From: DASYKS01 sp031404815
Lineage (GTDB): Bacteria > Acidobacteriota > Thermoanaerobaculia > Multivoradales > UBA5704
NCBI GenBank assembly: GCA_031404815.1
Contig: JANNIH010000054.1
Location: forward strand, 1 to 64,000
DNA: 64,000 bases
Reading direction: 5' to 3'
Shown here: positions 31,121-40,040 of the stretch, one piece after another
How the letters are laid out: every line of letters starts with the position of its first letter
How positions within the stretch are numbered: the first letter of the stretch is position 1
Notes under the pieces: generated by a model
Database searches by the model: none
What the model saw: the letters and a program-made list of their open reading frames with translations, nothing else
What the model was told of the DNA's origin: nothing
Translations under genes and position numbers: made by a program

Positions 31121-32632
31121 ATGAAAACCTACGCAGGCCAGGCCCTCCTGTTGACCCTCCTTTCCATCGGCACAGTGGCCCAAGCGGCGGGCGCCGACGA
31201 ACCACAGCCCTTCTCCCGCAGTCGGTGGATTCGCGAGCAGACGACCGCCCGTTTCGATGGGGGCCTGCTCCCCGCATCCGAGGGCGCGACCAGCGCACTA
31301 CTCGCCTGGAGCGCGGAACCGAGCCCGACGCGGCGGCGGCCTCGTCCTGAGCCCGCCGGGCCGCCGAACGTGCGGATCAGCGCCGACATCCTGGAGCCCG
31401 ATCCGCGGAGAGGAGCGCAAGCGGAGAGCGAAGCCGAGCCTTCGGTCGCCGCCAGTCCCGAAAACGAGGAGCACCTCGTGGCAGGGTACCAAGTGGATCG
31501 CTTTGCGAACGGGGGTGCCCGCGCGCTCGCCTATGCGGTGAGCACCAACGGTGGCGAGCGCTGGTCCGAAGGAATCCTCCCCGGGTTGACCACCGCCGAC
31601 GGCGGCGCGTTCGAACGCGCATCCGACCCCTGGCTCGCGTTCGGTCCCGAGGGCCGCGTCTATTTCGCCGCCCTCGCGTTCAACGAGACCTCGGTCGACA
31701 ACGCGATCACCCTTTCGACCTCGGTGGACGGCGGCAACACTTGGGGTCATCCTGTGATCGTCCACCGGAACCGATCTGTCGACTTCGACGACAAGGAGGC
31801 CGTGGTGGTCGACACGATCGCGGACAGTCCGTTTCGCGGCCGCGTCTATGTCGCCTGGGACACCGTCGTCAGCCGCGACCTCCAATTGCTGCGGATCGCC
31901 TATTCCGACGACGGTGGGGCTTCTTTCAGCGCCCCGATCGATGTCGGCACCCACGGCCAGAACATCGGCGCTCTGCCGCTCGTAGGCCCGGGCGGCATCG
32001 TAACCCTTCTCTGGATGAGCCACGTGCCCGGGTCGGTCGAGGTTCGGGCCGCGCGCTCGGTCGATGGCGGGCTTCACTGGAGCGAGCCGGTCCTCGTCGC
32101 CCAACCCCGAACGCATGGCGTCGCGGGCTTGCGGACCGGAGAGGTGATCGCCGCCGCGATCGATGCGCGCAATGGTCGGCTCTATGTCGTCTGGGCGGAT
32201 GAGCGCTTCACGCCTGGCGTGGACCAGATCGTGCTGATTTCTTCGAACGACGGCGTGAATTGGAGCGCGCCGTTGCGCGTTTCCGACGGGCCGGATGATG
32301 CGCCCTGCTTCACCCCGGCCGTAGCGGTCAATGGGCAAGGCCGCTTCGGAGTCGCCTACTCGACCTTGCGGCTCGATCCCGCCCGAAAGTTCCTGGTCGA
32401 CCAATACCTGGTGACGACCAATTCGCGAGGCCGGTTGACCGGCGCCAACCGCATCAGCACCCGCTCCTTCGACGTCCGCGAGGCCGCGCTCGCCCTCGGC
32501 TTTTTCCTCGGCGACTACCAGGGCCTGGTGGCCGGCAGAAAGGTCTTCCGCCCCGTGTGGGTGGCGACGAGCGAAGATTCGCGCCTTCGGCCAGGCAAAC
32601 AGTCTGATGTGGTGACCCTGTTGATCCGCTGA
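31121..32632 (+). CDS. Secreted sialidase-fold (Asp-box/BNR repeat) protein
   Basis: 503 residues with a signal peptide (MKTYAGQALLLTLLSIGTVAQA). Five Asp-box type motifs mark a six-bladed propeller: STNGGERWSE, SVDGGNTWGH, SDDGGASFSA, SVDGGLHWSE and SSNDGVNWSA. The arginine triad and Tyr/Glu pair of true sialidases are not evident, so enzymatic activity is not claimed; many such proteins are binding modules. Residues about 62-105 form a Pro/Arg-rich linker before the propeller. A TTAATCT box ends only 8-9 nt before the ATG, with no Shine-Dalgarno sequence, so the mRNA may be nearly leaderless. Confidence 0.85.
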   Translation: MKTYAGQALLLTLLSIGTVAQAAGADEPQPFSRSRWIREQTTARFDGGLLPASEGATSALLAWSAEPSPTRRRPRPEPAGPPNVRISADILEPDPRRGAQAESEAEPSVAASPENEEHLVAGYQVDRFANGGARALAYAVSTNGGERWSEGILPGLTTADGGAFERASDPWLAFGPEGRVYFAALAFNETSVDNAITLSTSVDGGNTWGHPVIVHRNRSVDFDDKEAVVVDTIADSPFRGRVYVAWDTVVSRDLQLLRIAYSDDGGASFSAPIDVGTHGQNIGALPLVGPGGIVTLLWMSHVPGSVEVRAARSVDGGLHWSEPVLVAQPRTHGVAGLRTGEVIAAAIDARNGRLYVVWADERFTPGVDQIVLISSNDGVNWSAPLRVSDGPDDAPCFTPAVAVNGQGRFGVAYSTLRLDPARKFLVDQYLVTTNSRGRLTGANRISTRSFDVREAALALGFFLGDYQGLVAGRKVFRPVWVATSEDSRLRPGKQSDVVTLLIR

Positions 32633-32673
32633 CGGCCGGCAGGGAGCTCGAGCGGTTCTCGGACCTTGTAGTC

Positions 32674-32976
32674 CTAGTTGCGTCGGCTCTGCCACGCCTC
32701 TGGTGCCCGACTTGCGTGGAGCACGGCCACCACGACCACGAGGTCTTCCTCGCAAGCGAAGAAAACAGCGTAGGGAAATCGTTTGAGCCAGGCACAGCGA
32801 ATTTCGGAGCGAAGAACCTGATACCTCTGCGGACCCTCAAGGATGCGGTAATACGTCGAGTCAAGCTCTCCGGCAAACTCCAGGCCGAGTCCTAGCCGCT
32901 CCCCTTCGTACCATTCGATTGCAGCCTCGATGTCGAGACTGGCCTGTGGCTCCAAGTGGAGCTGAAAATCAGCCAC
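32674..32976 (-). CDS. ParE/RelE-family toxin
   Basis: 100 residues. It has the ParE plan: a first strand, two helices (ASLDIEAAIEWYEGERLGLG, FAGELDSTYYRILEGP) and the C-terminal strands LRSEIRCAWLKRFPYAVFF and LVVVVAVLHASRAPEAW. ParE toxins attack gyrase while RelE toxins cut mRNA at ribosomes; the catalytic RelE residues are not obvious, so ParE is more likely. It overlaps the antitoxin gene upstream by 8 bp. Confidence 0.9.
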   Translation of the reverse strand: MADFQLHLEPQASLDIEAAIEWYEGERLGLGLEFAGELDSTYYRILEGPQRYQVLRSEIRCAWLKRFPYAVFFACEEDLVVVVAVLHASRAPEAWQSRRN

Positions 32977-33205
32977 CGTATTTCTTCACCAGCCGGTCCA
33001 GGTCTTCGAATGCCGAAATGGCGAGTGTTGGATCACGCCGAAAGTCCGCGAGCCGCTGTTCGGCCAACGCGATGTGACTCTCCGGCACAGGAAGTTCCTC
33101 GGGGCTCTCGGTGATCTGATCCCAGAGAGTCTGGAGATACTCGATCTGCTCAGTCTTCGAGAAGTCGGCGAAACCTGGCGGTGCGACGAATTCCGGACGA
33201 TGCAT
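32969..33205 (-). CDS. Addiction-module antitoxin (putative antitoxin component family)
   Basis: 78 residues, the partner of the ParE-like toxin. The sequence QIEYLQTLWDQITESPEELPVPESHIALAEQRLADF matches the small family of antitoxins that sit before RelE/ParE genes and carry an L-x2-LWD-x-I...PVPE...L-x2-RL pattern. The C-terminus (SAFEDLDRLVKKYGG) should fold on the toxin. No DNA-binding domain is visible. The 8-bp overlap with the toxin gene suggests coupled translation with antitoxin first. Confidence 0.88.
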   Translation of the reverse strand: MHRPEFVAPPGFADFSKTEQIEYLQTLWDQITESPEELPVPESHIALAEQRLADFRRDPTLAISAFEDLDRLVKKYGG

Positions 33206-33289
33206 GGCTGTGACCTTTCTGCGTCATCGCCGCACGCAAAGAGAGTGCCGCTCGGCGGTCAGGCCAAATCTACCACCGCTCGCAGCAGC

Positions 33290-33838
33290 CTAGGACGCCG
33301 AGATATATCTCGCCGCCAGCTTCCTCACCGTCGAAACGTTCCGCAGCGTGGTGGGCTTGCCGAGCGCCTTTTCGAGCTTTGCGCCGGAGAAGAGCGATTC
33401 GCTGAACTTCTTGTGGCAGAGCCAGTAGACCTCACGCCCGTGGATGCAAAACTCATCGGTCGGCGTGCGGCAGCCCGCCACTTTTGCCTGCACCTCGGGG
33501 CTTGGAGTGGCGGCGAGAAAACCGATGTAGAGCGTCGAGTCCTCTTGCGCTTCCGCGGTGAACGGCGGATTCGCCGCGATACGACCGATCTCTTCGGGGG
33601 TACGCAAGAACGTCGGGACCGCGTAGCCGAGCGATGCTTCGAGGTGGTTCTCGATCCGGAGTTCATGCGCCCGCGCATCGTCGGCCGGCGAATCGAAGAT
33701 CACATTGCCGCTCGCGATGAACGTCTCGACGTTGCCGAAGCCCAACTCCTCGAACAGCCGGCGCAGCCGGTCCATCTTGACCACATGACCGCCGACGTTG
33801 ATCGCTCGGAGGAAGGCGATGAATTTTCTCGTGGGCAT
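33290..33838 (-). CDS. DUF1697 family protein
   Basis: 182 residues. FIAFLRAINVGG at the N-terminus, TFIASGNVIFDS, LRTPEEIGRIAANPPF and the C-terminal TTLRNVSTVRKLA are the conserved blocks of DUF1697, a widespread cytoplasmic family of unknown function with a swapped ferredoxin-like fold. Its length is normal. It lies in a small accessory patch between a toxin-antitoxin pair and an AbiEii-type pair, and the ATG has only a weak ribosome site. Confidence 0.92.
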   Translation of the reverse strand: MPTRKFIAFLRAINVGGHVVKMDRLRRLFEELGFGNVETFIASGNVIFDSPADDARAHELRIENHLEASLGYAVPTFLRTPEEIGRIAANPPFTAEAQEDSTLYIGFLAATPSPEVQAKVAGCRTPTDEFCIHGREVYWLCHKKFSESLFSGAKLEKALGKPTTLRNVSTVRKLAARYISAS

Positions 33839-33853
33839 GGCGGGAACTTTAGG

Positions 33854-34168
33854 TCAACCGGCCTGCTTCCAGGAGGGCCGGCTGGGCAGCCGCTCCAGCA
33901 TCGCGGCTCGGCTCGGCGGCTCGGCGGGTTTTTCCATGTGGAACACGAGGTGCCAATAGGCCCACGAGCGAGGATCGAACAGGCCGGTGGGCGGATCGGC
34001 GAGCACCGCACGCCACGCCGGTTCCGGAAAATGTTCCCGCGCCGCGAGGATGTCTTCCACGTTGCCGTAGACCATCACCTGGGCGAGAAACCGATGCGAA
34101 TCGGCGAGAGCCTCCTCCGGACTCTTCCACCAGAACAAACGTTTGGCGACCTCTTCGAGAGTTCTCAC
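33854..34168 (-). CDS. Small protein co-translated with an AbiEii-type nucleotidyltransferase
   Basis: 104 residues starting at GTG, overlapping the nucleotidyltransferase stop as GTGA. Mostly helical, with AQVMVYGNVEDILAAREHF and a tryptophan-rich stretch, SWAYWHLVFHME. Proteins with this (V/M)M-x-YG-x2-(E/D)D and W-x-YWH layout are often found beside such nucleotidyltransferases. It is not AbiEi (no winged-helix antitoxin domain) and it is downstream rather than upstream. It may be an antitoxin or a cofactor for the enzyme; that is inference from position. Confidence 0.75.
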   Translation of the reverse strand: MRTLEEVAKRLFWWKSPEEALADSHRFLAQVMVYGNVEDILAAREHFPEPAWRAVLADPPTGLFDPRSWAYWHLVFHMEKPAEPPSRAAMLERLPSRPSWKQAG

Positions 34169-34821
34169 CCCGCGAGACCTCCGGGCAAAGCGGGTAGCAC
34201 CGGCAGACGAGCGAGGTCGATGACGTCAGTTGCCGCAGCCAGCCGATCGCGAACCCGCACGGGAAGCGAGGGCAGATCGCCATCCTCGAAGAACGAGAGC
34301 GCTTTGAGGGAGAGAATGGGATTGAAGCCCGGACCGTAGACGCCTTTCGCCGCGCCGAGCGCCTGGTCGAGGCCGAGGCCCTCGTCGAGCAGGCGCGCGA
34401 TGTCCAAGTAGTCCTTCGCTTCGGCGCGACCCTGCACGGCGCCCATTTTGGTCGCCGCCAGGTCCAGAAGAGAGGCGATGCGCCAATCGAAGAGGTCCAG
34501 CGCGTCGGGCTCTGCGACTCGGCGAAGCCCAAGGCCGCCAAAGAACGAGAGCTTGACCGGTCCACCGCGATCGAGAAGCAAGACCAGGGTATTGGCCGAG
34601 GACTGGATCCGGTCGCCAAGACCGAGCCCTCCGATCTCGCGTTCCAGCTCTTCCGGGACGAACGGCAGGCTCGAGAAAAAGTCGAAATCTTCCGAGATCC
34701 GGTGCGCGAGGCGCAGCGCGAGAGCCGTACCGCCGTAGAGTACAAACCGCGGCGGAACCGCCACCAGCTCGGGCCAGAGCCGCTGCTGCGCTTCGGGGAG
34801 GGCTTCAAGTCGGGGCCGCAT
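34165..34821 (-). CDS. AbiEii/AbiGii-type nucleotidyltransferase
   Basis: 218 residues. FVLYGGTALALRLAHR followed by SEDFDFF is the polymerase-beta-type nucleotidyltransferase core (Gly30-Gly31 and the Asp45/Asp47 pair). LAATKMGAVQGRAEAKDYLDIARLL is the second conserved block of the PF08843 family. Toxins of type IV abortive-infection systems and tRNA-modifying toxins share this fold. It is the first gene of a two-gene overlapping set. A TAGACT box 11 nt before the ATG (34832-34837) and no Shine-Dalgarno suggest a very short leader. Confidence 0.88.
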   Translation of the reverse strand: MRPRLEALPEAQQRLWPELVAVPPRFVLYGGTALALRLAHRISEDFDFFSSLPFVPEELEREIGGLGLGDRIQSSANTLVLLLDRGGPVKLSFFGGLGLRRVAEPDALDLFDWRIASLLDLAATKMGAVQGRAEAKDYLDIARLLDEGLGLDQALGAAKGVYGPGFNPILSLKALSFFEDGDLPSLPVRVRDRLAAATDVIDLARLPVLPALPGGLAG

Positions 34822-34971
34822 CGCGCTTAGAAGTCTACCGCCCTCATCGCCCCCGGTCGCACAAAGGCAAGGGCGCGCATGAGGCGTTCGCTCGGTCGGG
34901 GCTCATTGAGGCGCTCCTGTGGGCGTGGTCGCCGGTTTCTCTTGGACGGTGGCGGGGCCGTTATGAACCCC
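34822..34971. other. Intergenic stretch before the second 21-bp array
   Basis: About 150 bp. It holds the short leader and TAGACT box of the AbiEii-type gene on the minus strand and the region before the ATG at 34963, which opens the forward frame through the array. I see no other structure. Confidence 0.6.
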
Positions 34972-35202
34972 GAATTCCATTTTCTAGCTCCCGAATTCGA
35001 ATTCGAGACTCCCGAGATGGAATTCGAGACTCCCGAGATGGAATTCGGGACTTACGAAATGGAATTCGGGACTTACGAAATGGAATTCGCGAGCGCCGAA
35101 TTCGAATTCCGGACTCCCGAAATGGAAATCGGGACCAAGAAAATGGAATTCGCGAGTCCCGAAATGGAATTCGGGGCCCGGAAAATGGAATTCGGGAGCC
35201 AA
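34972..35202. repeat. Second 21-bp tandem array, EcoRI-site-rich, eleven degenerate units
   Basis: Eleven contiguous 21-bp units with consensus GAAATGGAATTCGGGACTCC plus C. Each unit holds the palindrome GAATTC (one copy altered to GAAATC) and a GGGA-n-TCCC arm pair, so neighbouring units can form hairpins of the type GAATTCGGGA-n-TCCCGAATTC. Units are more diverged than in the left-edge array, yet the 21-bp spacing is exact and no stop codon appears in the frame from ATG 34963 (to 35391, 142 residues; repeat EMEFGT[YP]) nor in the opposite frame (34984-35373; repeat EFHFxSP). Both frames give alternating Glu/hydrophobic patterns, as expected for a symmetric repeat. Whether either frame is translated is unknown. 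Confidence 0.92.
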
Positions 35203-35556
35203 GTGGCCACCCCTTTCGAAGGGCTGGCCGGGGTGAAAGTCGCCGACTTCGTTCGGTCGATGGTAAGCGGTGGCGTCCATCGCACGGCTGACCCTACAAG
35301 ATCGGCAGGCGTGAAATCCAGTCCGGTGGCCCAAAGCAGCGATGCAACTTCCCCAGGCCGCCACCGTAGTCAAGAACAGGCGACGGTTTGAGCCCCGTCG
35401 CTGCTCTTCTCCCTCCCTAAAGGTGGCGCCGGCCCTGCGGTTTCGAAAGCACGGCCGGCACCTTCCCCGGGTGCCAAAGCCCCGGGCTCACCCCTTCGCT
35501 GATCGCAGGAAGGTTCGCCTTCTGGCTGTGGCGGCGATTTCTCAAGCGTCCGCCTG
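35203..35556. other. Intergenic stretch after the second array
   Basis: About 350 bp between the array and the end of the TonB receptor gene. The two repeat-containing frames run into its first part, but their sequence here has no recognisable domain. I see no gene, clear terminator or promoter. Confidence 0.6.
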
Positions 35557-37758
35557 CTAGAGCCGCCCGACCAGTCCCACCGACATCGTCCTTCCGCGCG
35601 CGAAGGCCGAGACTTCGTCGGCCGATTCGAGGTAGAGCTCGTCGGTCAGATTGCGACCCTGCACGCGCACCTCGAAGCGCTCGTTGAAACGCCAGCCGAG
35701 CCCGATGTCGTAGCGCTCGTAGGCGCCCACCTCCTGCTCCGACGGCCCCGGGGAATCGTCTTTCGCGTAGGCCGCCACACGCAGGTAGGCCCAGGCTTTC
35801 GCTCCCGCCCAGCGCAGGGTCGCCCCGGCGTTCGGAGCGCCGATGTCGTCGACAGGTTGATCGTTGTCCAGGTTCGTCCCGCGACTCCAGGAGGCGAGCA
35901 GCTCGAGACCGAAGCCACTCCTGAGCGGCAGTTGGGCCTCGAATTCGGCTCCTTCGATGCGCGCCTCGCCGCTGTTACGGAAGAAGAAGTCGCGACCGAC
36001 CTGGAAGCGCTCGATCAACTGGTCGATGTTGTAGCGATAGGCGTAGAGCCCGACCGACCGGCCGCCCCTCGCCCAGCGAAACGCGGAGTCGTATTGCAGG
36101 CTGGTCTCGGGCTCCAAGTCCGGATTGCCGGTCACCGTGCCGCGGCCGGACGGCCCCTTGAAGAACCGGTCGGAGAGGGTCGGCACCCGGAAACCACGGG
36201 CCGCCTGGAGCGACAGCGTCGTGTCGGGAAACGGCACGAAGGTGAGCGCCGCCTGGCCGGAGAACGTGCCGTCGGTCTCGTTCCGGTCGCCGAAAAAGCC
36301 ACCCCGGTTGGTGCTCCGGACCGAGTCGCCGCGGACGCCCACCGAGAGCGAGACCTTGGGGCCGAGGCCACGGTCCCAAGTGCCGAAGGCGCCGAGGTCG
36401 GTCCGGTCGGCGTCTTCGATCGCGCGTGCCCGGACCACGGTCGTCTGGTTGCCCGCGCTGTTGTAGAGCTGTTGCCGGGCGAGCGCTTCGAGCCCCAAGC
36501 GGGAGGAGAGGTCGAGGCCGAGCTGGACCCGGCCGCCGAGCGCCGCCCGCGAAGCGACGCCTCGAAGCGCCGCGTCGTAGGACGAGACATCGGAGGTCTC
36601 GAAGATCCGCGTTGTGGTTGAAGTCGCGAGCCGATCGCGATCGAGCACCAGGCGATAGTCGGAAACCGCCATCGACAGGTCGAAGTTCTCCCATCCTCCG
36701 CGGGCTCCCGTATCGAGGCCGAGGTTGAAACGGCGGGAGGTCTCTTGCGGGTAGTTGGTGGCGTTCCGGTTCGAGTCCGAAGCGGGCTTGCCCACATCGG
36801 TCGCCTCGTCGTAGGCGAAGCCAATCCGCAGCCGACCGAGCCCGGTTGGTCCTGCGTAGCGCAGCGCGGTTCCCTGCCCTTCGTACTGCCAGAGCGGGAT
36901 CGTGCGCCCGTCTCCGTCCTCACCGTTCTTACCGCGGCGGGCTTGGATCGAGGCGAGGAACGCGCCGGCACCCAGGCTCCTCGAGATCTCCAGGCCGCCC
37001 GCCGACTCTTCCGACGCCAACAGCCCGTGCGACAGGTCGAAGCGCAGCGCGAACGGCCCCGGCTGCGGATCGCGCGGGCGGGCATGGATCACACCCCCGA
37101 AGGCGTCCGAGCCGTAGGCGACCGAGCCGGCTCCGCGCGCGACCTCGATCGAACCGAGGGTGAACGGATCGAGAAAGGTCGCCGAGGCGCCCGCCCGCCG
37201 CTCCGCGGTGATCCGCGCGCCGTCCAAGAGGATCAGCGTCCGCCCCCGCGCGAGGCCGCGCAGCGACGGGACGCCCGCTAAACTCTCGTCGGACTTGACT
37301 ACGCCGGCCACTCCGTCGAGCGCGTCGACCAACCGCTCCGGTCGCCGTTGCTCCAAGTTCTCTTGGGCGATCGTGAGCAGAGCCGCGGCAGGCGGCGCTT
37401 CGAGCTCGGCGGCGACGCCGGTCGCGACGGTGATCGTTTCGCGGAAGGTGGTAGCGAGCGTCACTTCGAGCGCGCCGGAAGCCGGCAAGCCGTCGATTCG
37501 GACCGGTGGCGAAACTTGGCCGCCGGGACCGATCGCGATCAGCTCGAACGGCACGGTAGGGCTCGGTTCGATTGAAAACGCGCCGCCGGAGTCGGTGAGC
37601 GCCGAGCTGGCGCGGCCGACCACCGAGACCTCGAAGCCCGCGGCGGCGGTGCCATCGGGCAAAAGGAGCCGTCCTTCGAACGCAAAGGCGGCTGGGACAG
37701 ATAACAGGAATGACGAAAGAGCGAGCACGCGGCCCAGGCCACGGACAATTCGGTTCAC
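35557..37758 (-). CDS. TonB-dependent outer-membrane receptor
   Basis: 733 residues. A signal peptide (to about AFAF) is followed by a carboxypeptidase-regulatory-like domain (about 27-100), a TonB-box-like ETITVATG, and a plug domain (about 115-225: RRPERLVDALDGVAGV, PSLRGLARGRTLILLDGARI, EVARGAGSVAYGSDAFGGVI). A 22-strand barrel follows, with LQAARGFRVPTLSDRF and NPDLEPETS typical of BtuB/FepA-like receptors. The C-terminus VGLVGRL is weaker than the usual aromatic ending. It should import a chelate, cofactor or sugar; no riboswitch or partner transporter reveals which. A small secreted protein gene lies upstream on the same strand. Confidence 0.93.
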   Translation of the reverse strand: MNRIVRGLGRVLALSSFLLSVPAAFAFEGRLLLPDGTAAAGFEVSVVGRASSALTDSGGAFSIEPSPTVPFELIAIGPGGQVSPPVRIDGLPASGALEVTLATTFRETITVATGVAAELEAPPAAALLTIAQENLEQRRPERLVDALDGVAGVVKSDESLAGVPSLRGLARGRTLILLDGARITAERRAGASATFLDPFTLGSIEVARGAGSVAYGSDAFGGVIHARPRDPQPGPFALRFDLSHGLLASEESAGGLEISRSLGAGAFLASIQARRGKNGEDGDGRTIPLWQYEGQGTALRYAGPTGLGRLRIGFAYDEATDVGKPASDSNRNATNYPQETSRRFNLGLDTGARGGWENFDLSMAVSDYRLVLDRDRLATSTTTRIFETSDVSSYDAALRGVASRAALGGRVQLGLDLSSRLGLEALARQQLYNSAGNQTTVVRARAIEDADRTDLGAFGTWDRGLGPKVSLSVGVRGDSVRSTNRGGFFGDRNETDGTFSGQAALTFVPFPDTTLSLQAARGFRVPTLSDRFFKGPSGRGTVTGNPDLEPETSLQYDSAFRWARGGRSVGLYAYRYNIDQLIERFQVGRDFFFRNSGEARIEGAEFEAQLPLRSGFGLELLASWSRGTNLDNDQPVDDIGAPNAGATLRWAGAKAWAYLRVAAYAKDDSPGPSEQEVGAYERYDIGLGWRFNERFEVRVQGRNLTDELYLESADEVSAFARGRTMSVGLVGRL

Positions 37759-37885
37759 GGCGAAATCCTCAACCTGATCAGCACTCCGGCGTCGATCGAG
37801 ACGGCGAAACGCAGTCGTTCTCTATTGCGCCGGGCGGAACGATTCCGCGCGGACGCCAGGGAGATCCGAGAGGGGGATCAGCCGA

Positions 37886-38617
37886 TCATTCGTTGAAGCG
37901 ATGGATGCGCAGGCGAAGCGAGACCGGAACCCAGAGGTCATCGGCAAGGGGGGCCGCCGGAACCGCGATGGGCCGATCGATCGCCGTGGCCGAGGGCGGA
38001 ACCAGCCGAACGCGCGCGCTCTCCGGCCCTGAAGCGAAAAGGAGGCGCCCGGCGCCCAAACGAGCCTCGGTCAGCGCTTTGCGCGACGGGATCCGGGCGC
38101 GAGAACGAAGCCCGCGCCCCTCGCGGTCGCCCTCCAGCCAGAGCACGACACCGCGATCGCCACGACGGGCGGATTCGCCCGATTCGAAGGTCTGGGCGAA
38201 CGGCCCGGTGAGCAGATCGGCTACCCAGGTAGAGTTGCCGCCCGCGCCAATCTCGAATCGCACCGGCGTTTCGATTGACCGTTCAACCCGCTCGTCGCCA
38301 AAACGGAGCAGCAGGCGCGCGTCGCGGCTCGGCAGGTTCGGCACCTCGAACGAGAATCCGGAGAGGGCGAGATCGAGATGAGGGGTCAAGCGAATCGGAT
38401 ACGTCTGGCCCCCGTCGAGCGAGAGGAACGCCTCCCATTCGGTTTCGTAGCCATCGAGCAGGCCGTGATCTTCCCACTCGATCCGCGCGAACGCACCGGG
38501 GGCCAGGCGCTGGCCCTCAGTGGGTGAGATCAGCCGAAGAGACGGTTCTGCGAGCGCTCCTGCGGGGAGCGCCAAAAGCCCAATCAGACCGGCGAGGAAC
38601 CAGCGGCGAGGAGACAT
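37886..38617 (-). CDS. Secreted protein of unknown function
   Basis: 243 residues with a clear signal peptide (MSPRRWFLAGLIGLLALPAGALA). The N-terminal half resembles an Ig-like domain of the kind that begins LRLISPTEGQRLAPGAFARIEWE and continues with SLDGGQTYPIRL. The second half (about 115-243) is strand-rich with many arginines and shows no known motif. A TAGACT box (38627-38632) lies 9 nt before the ATG. The TonB receptor gene follows 127 bp downstream on the same strand; a functional link is possible but unproven. Confidence 0.75.
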   Translation of the reverse strand: MSPRRWFLAGLIGLLALPAGALAEPSLRLISPTEGQRLAPGAFARIEWEDHGLLDGYETEWEAFLSLDGGQTYPIRLTPHLDLALSGFSFEVPNLPSRDARLLLRFGDERVERSIETPVRFEIGAGGNSTWVADLLTGPFAQTFESGESARRGDRGVVLWLEGDREGRGLRSRARIPSRKALTEARLGAGRLLFASGPESARVRLVPPSATAIDRPIAVPAAPLADDLWVPVSLRLRIHRFNE

Positions 38618-38685
38618 CAGGCGGGGAGTCTACCAGCTCCCATCGGGAGGACAGACTCCCCCGCCTCACCAACCAAACTCACCCA

Positions 38686-39936
38686 TTACGGAGCCGGAGA
38701 GAAGCGCTGGCCGAACACTCCGGTCAGGCTGTTCTGCCAGACGATCACCATGCCGCCGTTTGCGGCATGACCGAGCGCCGGCTCGCCCAGGTTGCGATCG
38801 ACGCCCGACGCGACGGGGAAGTCGACCGAAAGCCCCGCGCCGGCCGCAGAGAATCGCCGGGCCACGATACCGGCATCGGCGTCCGCATTGCCATCGCCAT
38901 CGCTCGCCCAGGCCACGGCGAAGGCACCCGACGGCTCGTGCGAGATCGCGGGATGGCGCTGGATGCCGTCCCGCCTCTGGTTGACCACGAAGGTGCCGAG
39001 CGGCCGGCCGGTCCGGCTGAAGCGTCGGGCCAAGATATCGCCGCGATCGATGGCCGGAGCCTGGTCGGTCTGCCAGACGATGACGTAGGTGCCCCCCTTG
39101 CCGCAGGAGATGGCTGCGGCCGATTCCTGCGCGCGCGGCGGGGCGATCACCTGCTCACCACTCAATGGAGAGAGATTGGGCCCGAGCCGCCGGGCGGAAA
39201 CGCCTTTCTTGGTCGAGAGGAACGGCTCGAAGGTATCGACGTTGCTCCAAATCGCGATCGTACGGTTCGAGCTGTCGATGCAGACGTCGGGGCGATTGTC
39301 GTTGGCCAACCTCGAATTGATCTTCACCTGGCCGGTGGTCGGCACGCCCTGGGAATCGAAACGACGGGCGAGGATCTCCGGGCTGTCCGAACCGCTGCCG
39401 ACGACGTAGCGCACCCAAACGACGACGAAAGCGCCGTCCGCCGCGCGGGCGACGGCAGGCTTCAAATGGCGGGAGATCGCGATGCCGAGATCGCCCTCCG
39501 AGACCTGGATTCGCTCGCCGATGCGCTCACCGGTGAACCCGAGTCGCTGCGCGTAGATCCGGTTCCCCTCGGCCCAAGCTGCGACGGCGTCGGTTTTTCC
39601 GGCGGCGAGATCGACATCCTTCGCGGTGGAATCGTTCGCTCCGACGAACGCGAAGTCGGCGCCGGAGGGAGTGCCGTCCGCACCAAAGCTGCGTGCCGGA
39701 ACGCCGTCGAGCACGCCCGGACCGGCGTCCCCTTCACCTTGCCAGGCGGCGAGGAATCCGCCCGCCGGAGCAACCGCGAGGCTCGGGTCGGCCTGGCGGC
39801 AGTCGGTGCAGGCGCTCAATGAGAACGGGGGGCCGGCCTTGACCGGTGCTGCGGCATGGGCCGCCGAGCCTGCCAGGCCGGACGCGATGCCGAGGAGGAG
39901 TGCTGCGGCGCCGAAAGTGGTTTTGGAATCGAACAT
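38686..39936 (-). CDS. Secreted repeat (propeller-like) protein, paralog A
   Basis: 416 residues with a signal peptide (to about AAHAAAP). Seven or so repeats have the pattern AVAW-x(n)-I-x-ARRF-x3-G, for example FVVVWVRYV and EILARRFDSQGVP, as in beta-propellers. Cysteines recur at SACTDC near the mature N-terminus, DVCIDS and ISCGKGG. The next gene (40041-41294) is a clear paralog with the same cysteines and block order. There is no catalytic signature. It is probably periplasmic or cell-surface with disulfides. RBS AAGGAG precedes the ATG. Confidence 0.8.
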   Translation of the reverse strand: MFDSKTTFGAAALLLGIASGLAGSAAHAAAPVKAGPPFSLSACTDCRQADPSLAVAPAGGFLAAWQGEGDAGPGVLDGVPARSFGADGTPSGADFAFVGANDSTAKDVDLAAGKTDAVAAWAEGNRIYAQRLGFTGERIGERIQVSEGDLGIAISRHLKPAVARAADGAFVVVWVRYVVGSGSDSPEILARRFDSQGVPTTGQVKINSRLANDNRPDVCIDSSNRTIAIWSNVDTFEPFLSTKKGVSARRLGPNLSPLSGEQVIAPPRAQESAAAISCGKGGTYVIVWQTDQAPAIDRGDILARRFSRTGRPLGTFVVNQRRDGIQRHPAISHEPSGAFAVAWASDGDGNADADAGIVARRFSAAGAGLSVDFPVASGVDRNLGEPALGHAANGGMVIVWQNSLTGVFGQRFSPAP

Positions 39937-40040
39937 GGGAAGCTCCTTCTGCCAAAAGGTCGATCAGCGCGGCCGCACCGAATGGGTTTGTCTAGACCTG
40001 TCCTTCTTACGGTTCGGCGCGAGTTGGCGTTGGGAGCGCC

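Noticed and set aside
34984..35373. 129-residue minus-strand gene over the second 21-bp array
   Set aside because: It is open only because the repeat is stop-free on both strands; no ribosome site or domain supports it over the forward frame.
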